NCBI RefSeq assembly: GCF_905171775.1
Contig: NC_053492.1
Span: 65,039,451-65,103,450, forward strand
Direction: 5' to 3'
From: Rana temporaria
Lineage: Eukaryota > Chordata > Amphibia > Anura > Ranidae
DNA: 64,000 nt
Below are positions 59,770-64,000 of the stretch, piece after piece. The position numbers and the translations under genes were made by a program. The notes under the pieces were generated by a model. The model was not told the DNA's origin, did no database searches, and saw only the letters and a list, made by a program, of their open reading frames with translations. Each line of letters begins with the position of its first letter. Within the stretch, counting starts at the first letter, position 1.

Positions 59770-60243
59770 TTACTGTATTTGCCAGCGTATAAGACGACCT
59801 TTAATACTTAAAGATATGGCTCAAAAATCAACGGTTGTCTTATACGCCGGATACAGACTGCGGGTGTCCATTTTTTAAAAGCCGCGCTTCCTCCTCGTGC
59901 TGTTCAGTGTTCCGCCTATCACGGACATTGTCTCGTCCTCGGACGAAAGGACTCTGTGATAGGCGGAACACTGTACACAGGCTCCGCTGGTAAACTGAGT
60001 GTTCCGTCTATCACGGAACAGCACAAGGAGGAGGCGCGGCTTTTAAAAAATGGACGCCCGCAGTCTGCCAGGCATAAAGGAATGAAGATTGGTGAGGCAA
60101 GGCAGTGGCACAGTGAGGTGAGGCAATGGCCCAGTTAGGGGATCGTCATACACGGCTAATATATCCCAAAACCAACATTTTAGTTAGAGAATTAGGGGGT
60201 CATCTTATACGCCCAGTCGCCATATACGCCGGCAAATACTGTA
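59770..60243. repeat. MITE with TACTGTATTTGCC termini
   Basis: TTACTGTATTTGCCAGCG at the left and CGCCGGCAAATACTGTAA at the right are inverted. Inner hairpin CAGACTGCGGGTGTCC with AAAAGCCGCGCTTCCTCC and their complements (59850-59905, 60015-60067). Confidence 0.85.
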
Positions 60244-61495
60244 AACCCTTTCGTGCCCCTCACATACGAACTACATTGCTGTCCCCAGTGACTTGTAAAT
60301 TAACCCCCTCACCTCCTTTATCCTGCCTCTTCATCTCCAAAATGCCATTGTATGTGACCAATACAGTAACTCCTACACTTTCCTCTCTGTATCATCTGTA
60401 CATTAATAAATCTAGTGCAACATTTACAAGCTCCTTTTATTTAACCCTGTCAATACCTGCATGTTCATTTCCCAAAAAATGTGGCAGAAACTGAGATCAC
60501 TTTTCCAAAAAGGGTAATTTGAGTTTTTGTTGTACTATTCTGGCATTTTTATTGTAAGGAAAGTAATTTAATTTAAATTTTTTCCGTGTTTAGAGTAAGA
60601 AATAAACTTTGGTTATTAAATACTAACAAAATTAAGCTCTGTCTCATAGTGTTGCATAAAGGAGTAATTGTCTGACTATCGCAGCACTGAAAAGTGAAAA
60701 ATGGCCTGGAAATGAAGGAGTATTACAGGCTGGTACACATGTGGTTAAATCGTTTTTATAAGTCTGATCTTCCATAATTTATTTATGGTTGCTTATGGAG
60801 CTCATAGTGAGTGGTTCGGTTAAGCTAGCCACATGTGGCCTAAATTTTAAACATTCCAAGTGGTGAACTTAAGAATCGGCTGATCTGGATGAAATATTCT
60901 CAGTCAGAGTGACGGCATTCTGACTGTTCTGGCATTTATTTTTCACTCCTTGAGATGAAAGACTGTGCACTTTGCTGTGTAGACTGTGCACTCTGCTGTG
61001 TAATCTCAAGCGGTCTTATCAGACATGCCCCCACCTTACCTATGTGTGCTACAGAACACCTCCTTCCCAAAAATTCTACAGATAGAGGGGAGGTCTTTTT
61101 TAGTCCTATACGTTCTGCTCCTTCATAGATGCATAGCTGGTAAAATACAGTACAGCTAGTGAGCCTTGTCACCCTATGTGAGCAAGTTTTACAGGCAGGA
61201 TCACCAGGTAGATTTAATGTGGAAGTCCATGCAGGGTTTACCCTCATCATTGAAAGTGAACTGGGCTGTCTCCAGAAAAGTAATAGAGGGGAACTCTTCC
61301 AATGGGGACACTAGTTCTGGGGACCTGGGGGGGGGGCAAGGAATTCCCTTATTTGCAAGTATTCCCTCTCACTTCCTGTCTTGGCAGTAAGTGAAGGAAA
61401 ATCTCCCCAATGGGGGACAAATGGTGAAATAAAAAATCTGACAGGGGTTATAACCCTTTCTTACACTATCCAAAATGGGGGGGACAAAAGTTTTG

Positions 61496-61532
<37 letters not shown>

Positions 61533-61796
61533 GTAAAAAGGGAACTAATGCAACCACCACATGTGGTTATCTGTAATGTTACATTTTTTTTTTTTTTTTA
61601 CCATATTTTAGCCCACCTTATGCTCATCCTCGTAGAACTCCCCTACCACTCATTCTGTAACAGCCACTACAAAATACCATGTGCTTTTGTAGTATAGGGT
61701 GGTATAACACCTTCTTCCCCCAAATTTGTGCTGTTCATAACGATCACACAACAGAGCACTCTAAAGGGTGAGTATAAGGTGGTCAGGGAGGGGCTT
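60244..61796. other. SF3B6 intron 2, mostly unassigned
   Basis: 61285-61450 belongs to the AATGGGGACAC dispersed repeat. 61497-61529 is a poly-T run. GACTGTGCACTTTGCTGTGTA is tandemly duplicated near 60961-61000. No exon of SF3B6 seen. Confidence 0.5.
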
Positions 61797-63029
61797 TAAA
61801 GAGAACCTGAGTAGGCAATGCAACAGGATCTCTTAGCCACACTTCTCTTCTTTAGTGTTTGTTACCCCATCATTTCATATTCCTGATATGTGCCTGCTGT
61901 ACCATGTACTTGGCTGATAAAGTATCCTGTTCTCTTTAGATTGCTTTCTTTGTTTGAAATCCCTGGTGTTTCTGCCAGTCTCTCTGCTCTCCTATTAGAA
62001 ACTGAGCACACTAAGCAGGAGGAGAACACAGTTAGCCAGATTCAGATAGACTGGCTAAATTTTGAGGCGGCGTAGCATATCGCATATACGCTACGCCGCC
62101 GTAAGTCAGAGAGGCAAGTGCTGTATTCACAAAGCACTTGCCTCCTAAGTTGCGGCGTAGCGTAAATGGGCCAGCGTAAGCGCGCCTAATTCAAATGATG
62201 AACAGGGGGGGCATGTTTTATGGTAATAATGACTAGTGACCCGACGTGATCGACGCAGGCGCCGTTCGTGGACATATCCCAGTGTGCATTGCTCCAAAGT
62301 ACGCTGCAAGGACGTATTGGTTTCGACGTGAACGTAAATTACGTCCAGCCCCATTCACGGACGACTTACGCAAACGACGTAAAATTTTCAACTTTATACG
62401 CGGGAACGACGGCCATACTTAACATTAGCTAGGCCAGCTATTTGTTCGACTAACTTTACGCCGGAAAAAGCCTGACGTAAAAAAATGCGCCGGGCGCACG
62501 TACATTTCTGAATTGGCGTATCTAGCTCATTTGCATATTCTACGCCGAACTCAACGGAAGCGCCACCTAGCGGCCAGCGTAAATATGCACCCTAAGATAC
62601 GACGGCGTAGGAGACTTACGCCGCTCGTATCTTAGCCTAATTTAAGCGTATCTGGTTTCCAGAATACGCTTACATTTACAACGGCGTAGATTCAGAGTTA
62701 CGACGGCGTATCTACTAAAACGCCGGCGTAACTGTCTCTGAATCTAGCTAAGTGTGATCAGTTCTCTAACTATGCTGGGAACTCAGCCTGCTCTCCTCCA
62801 ATGATCAGACAGGTCCTGACATGCCCCCCGCTGCACAACTATTTACTGGAAAGCTCAGTGTGCTGCTGCTTCTCCTCCTCCCCTCAGCTCTTATGCAGCT
62901 GAGAACAGAGGGGATGTGATCCCTTATTAAAAAAAGGTGTGTGTGTTGTATAGATTATACACATGTTTTGCTTTTCAATTCTAAACTAAATGTGGTGTTT
63001 TATAGGGTGATTGTTTACAATCACTTTAA
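61797..63029. repeat. TTAAAG-ended repeat split by a family A element
   Basis: Starts TTTAAAGAGAACCTGAG and ends GTTTACAATCACTTTAA. The complement of its right portion is at 21280-21500. Interrupted at 62033-62750. Confidence 0.72.
62033..62750 (+). repeat. Family A element (TAGCCAGATTCAG subtype), nested
   Basis: Ends TAGCCAGATTCAG and complement TAGCTAGATTCAG. Forward body with GCGTAGCATATCGC, GACTTACGCAAACGACG and CCACCTAGCGGCC. Confidence 0.87.
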
Positions 63030-64000
63030 TACACTTTGGGCAAGAGCTCAATGATTGGATAATAAAGAAAAGCAACACATTGATGACATCCTTGTGACCT
63101 CACATTCTGTAAACTGTTAGAATGTCGGTGCTTTGCAATAAATAGAGCCGATTGGCTCTCAGTACTGACCCTGTCACGCTCCCAGTCTGAGTGCAGATTT
63201 GTAAAGGACTACAGGAAGCTAATATATAGACAGATTCAGGTACTTATGCTAGTTATATTTGTTTTTCATGGAAAACATTACTGGGGCTGAACAGTGTGGT
63301 GTTTCTTTTATATCCTCCCTGGTGTTTGGCTTTATGCTCTTATTAATCCTTCTATTGTCAAGGCTGACTCGTTTTCAGGTTTATATCTGTGCTGTTTATT
63401 TTCTGAGCTTTTAAATATAATTTTCAACATCGCAGAAACACTTTTTAATGTGGTTTGTCCTGTAGCATTTCTTGGAATCATTACCCTTTGGAAGCAATAA
63501 AGAAGCAATCGGTCATCACATCTGTCAGACTGCTTCCAAACCTTCTAGAAGCAAAGGCTTGTAATGGATGATTCCCTGCAGACATGCTGAGATTACTGTA
63601 ATGTCCTTCACACTAACAGGAGGGGCCCCACCACCGCCAAGCAAAGTCTCTATGTCACTGCCAGTAAGCTCCCGCTAATGGTCATCAGCTGCAGCATAAA
63701 CCACAAAACATGCCCAATTACCTCTGCCAGTCGCATACTATTCCAATAATATGTGTTTTCTTATATTATAATTTAACCCAGTAAGCACTAGGAATGCATG
63801 TTGGGTGGTAAGTCGCACTGTAATAGAGAATAGTCCTATCTTTAAAGTAGTAGTAAACCTTTCTTTTAAAAATCACCTCTCAATTTAAATGCTGTAATTT
63901 AATTCCATTATTTGGAAAGTAATTCATTAGTAAATGTTTAACTTGCTCCCGATGTACACGGCTCCATCTTCCGGGTGCAGTCTTCCCTCAGACTGACTTT
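63030..64000. other. Unassigned SF3B6 intron 2 to window end
   Basis: No repeat family, SF3B6 exon or other gene recognised. AATAAA words occur (63480-63500) without gene context. Confidence 0.45.

Overview
The window looks like vertebrate nuclear DNA, most likely from a frog or toad (inference). It has large intron-containing genes, very little coding sequence, and dense nested transposon copies of types common in amphibian genomes: DIRS and Ngaro tyrosine-recombinase retrotransposons, many short TIR elements, Tc1 and hAT copies. Two host genes are supported, both on the + strand. TP53I3 (quinone oxidoreductase PIG3) is complete for coding sequence: five coding exons between 6187 and 32194 splice in frame to exactly 332 codons, the length I remember for the human protein. 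SF3B6 (the p14 subunit of splicing factor SF3b) begins at 44778. Its first two coding exons are present (44778-44807 and 59113-59231) and the rest lies beyond the window. I recall these two genes as neighbours in the same order and orientation in mammals, so this looks like conserved synteny. Nothing resembling FAM228B, which I recall between them in human, was recognised.

Layout. 1-6.1 kb: upstream flank with two large minisatellites (about 50 bp and 42 bp units). 6.2-32.2 kb: TP53I3, whose introns hold a nearly complete Ngaro retrotransposon on the - strand (about 11.8-17.6 kb), a near-perfect 244-bp-arm hairpin of Tc1 transposase sequence (24.9-25.4 kb), a tRNA-derived SINE and many MITEs. 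32.2-44.6 kb: intergenic MITEs, a GC-rich 28-bp-type minisatellite with a 686-bp higher-order repeat (39.7-41.7 kb) and a dead Tc1 element (42.2-43.8 kb). 44.6-59.2 kb: SF3B6 promoter, exon 1, a 28-bp minisatellite just inside intron 1, a truncated L2/CR1-like LINE, a nearly intact DIRS1-like retrotransposon (50766-56215) and a hAT element with a perfect 8-bp target duplication (57809-58790). 59.2-64 kb: SF3B6 intron 2 with more MITEs.

Short-element families used below. Family A: about 660-730 bp, CpG-rich, termini like GGGCCAGATTCAC, with a strong hairpin near one end. Family B: about 1 kb, termini CCACTTAAGGACC flanked by TTAA. Family C: termini TTAAAG(C/T)GGAG, inserted at TTAA. Family D: termini AGGCCCCGTACACACGA. 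Family E: about 230 bp fold-back containing AAATCCACTTTGCACT. Several insertions can be ordered in time because they interrupt recognisable copies of other families, and in two cases a paralogous empty site in this same window gives the target-site outcome directly.

No new multi-gene system was found. The items most worth a second look are the DIRS element (a probable spliceosomal intron in gag, a single nonsense codon in RT/RNase H, an inferred TTNC crossover site with no target duplication), the Ngaro element, the Tc1 hairpin in a TP53I3 intron, and the minisatellite upstream of TP53I3 built from tandem nuclear-receptor-like half-sites.
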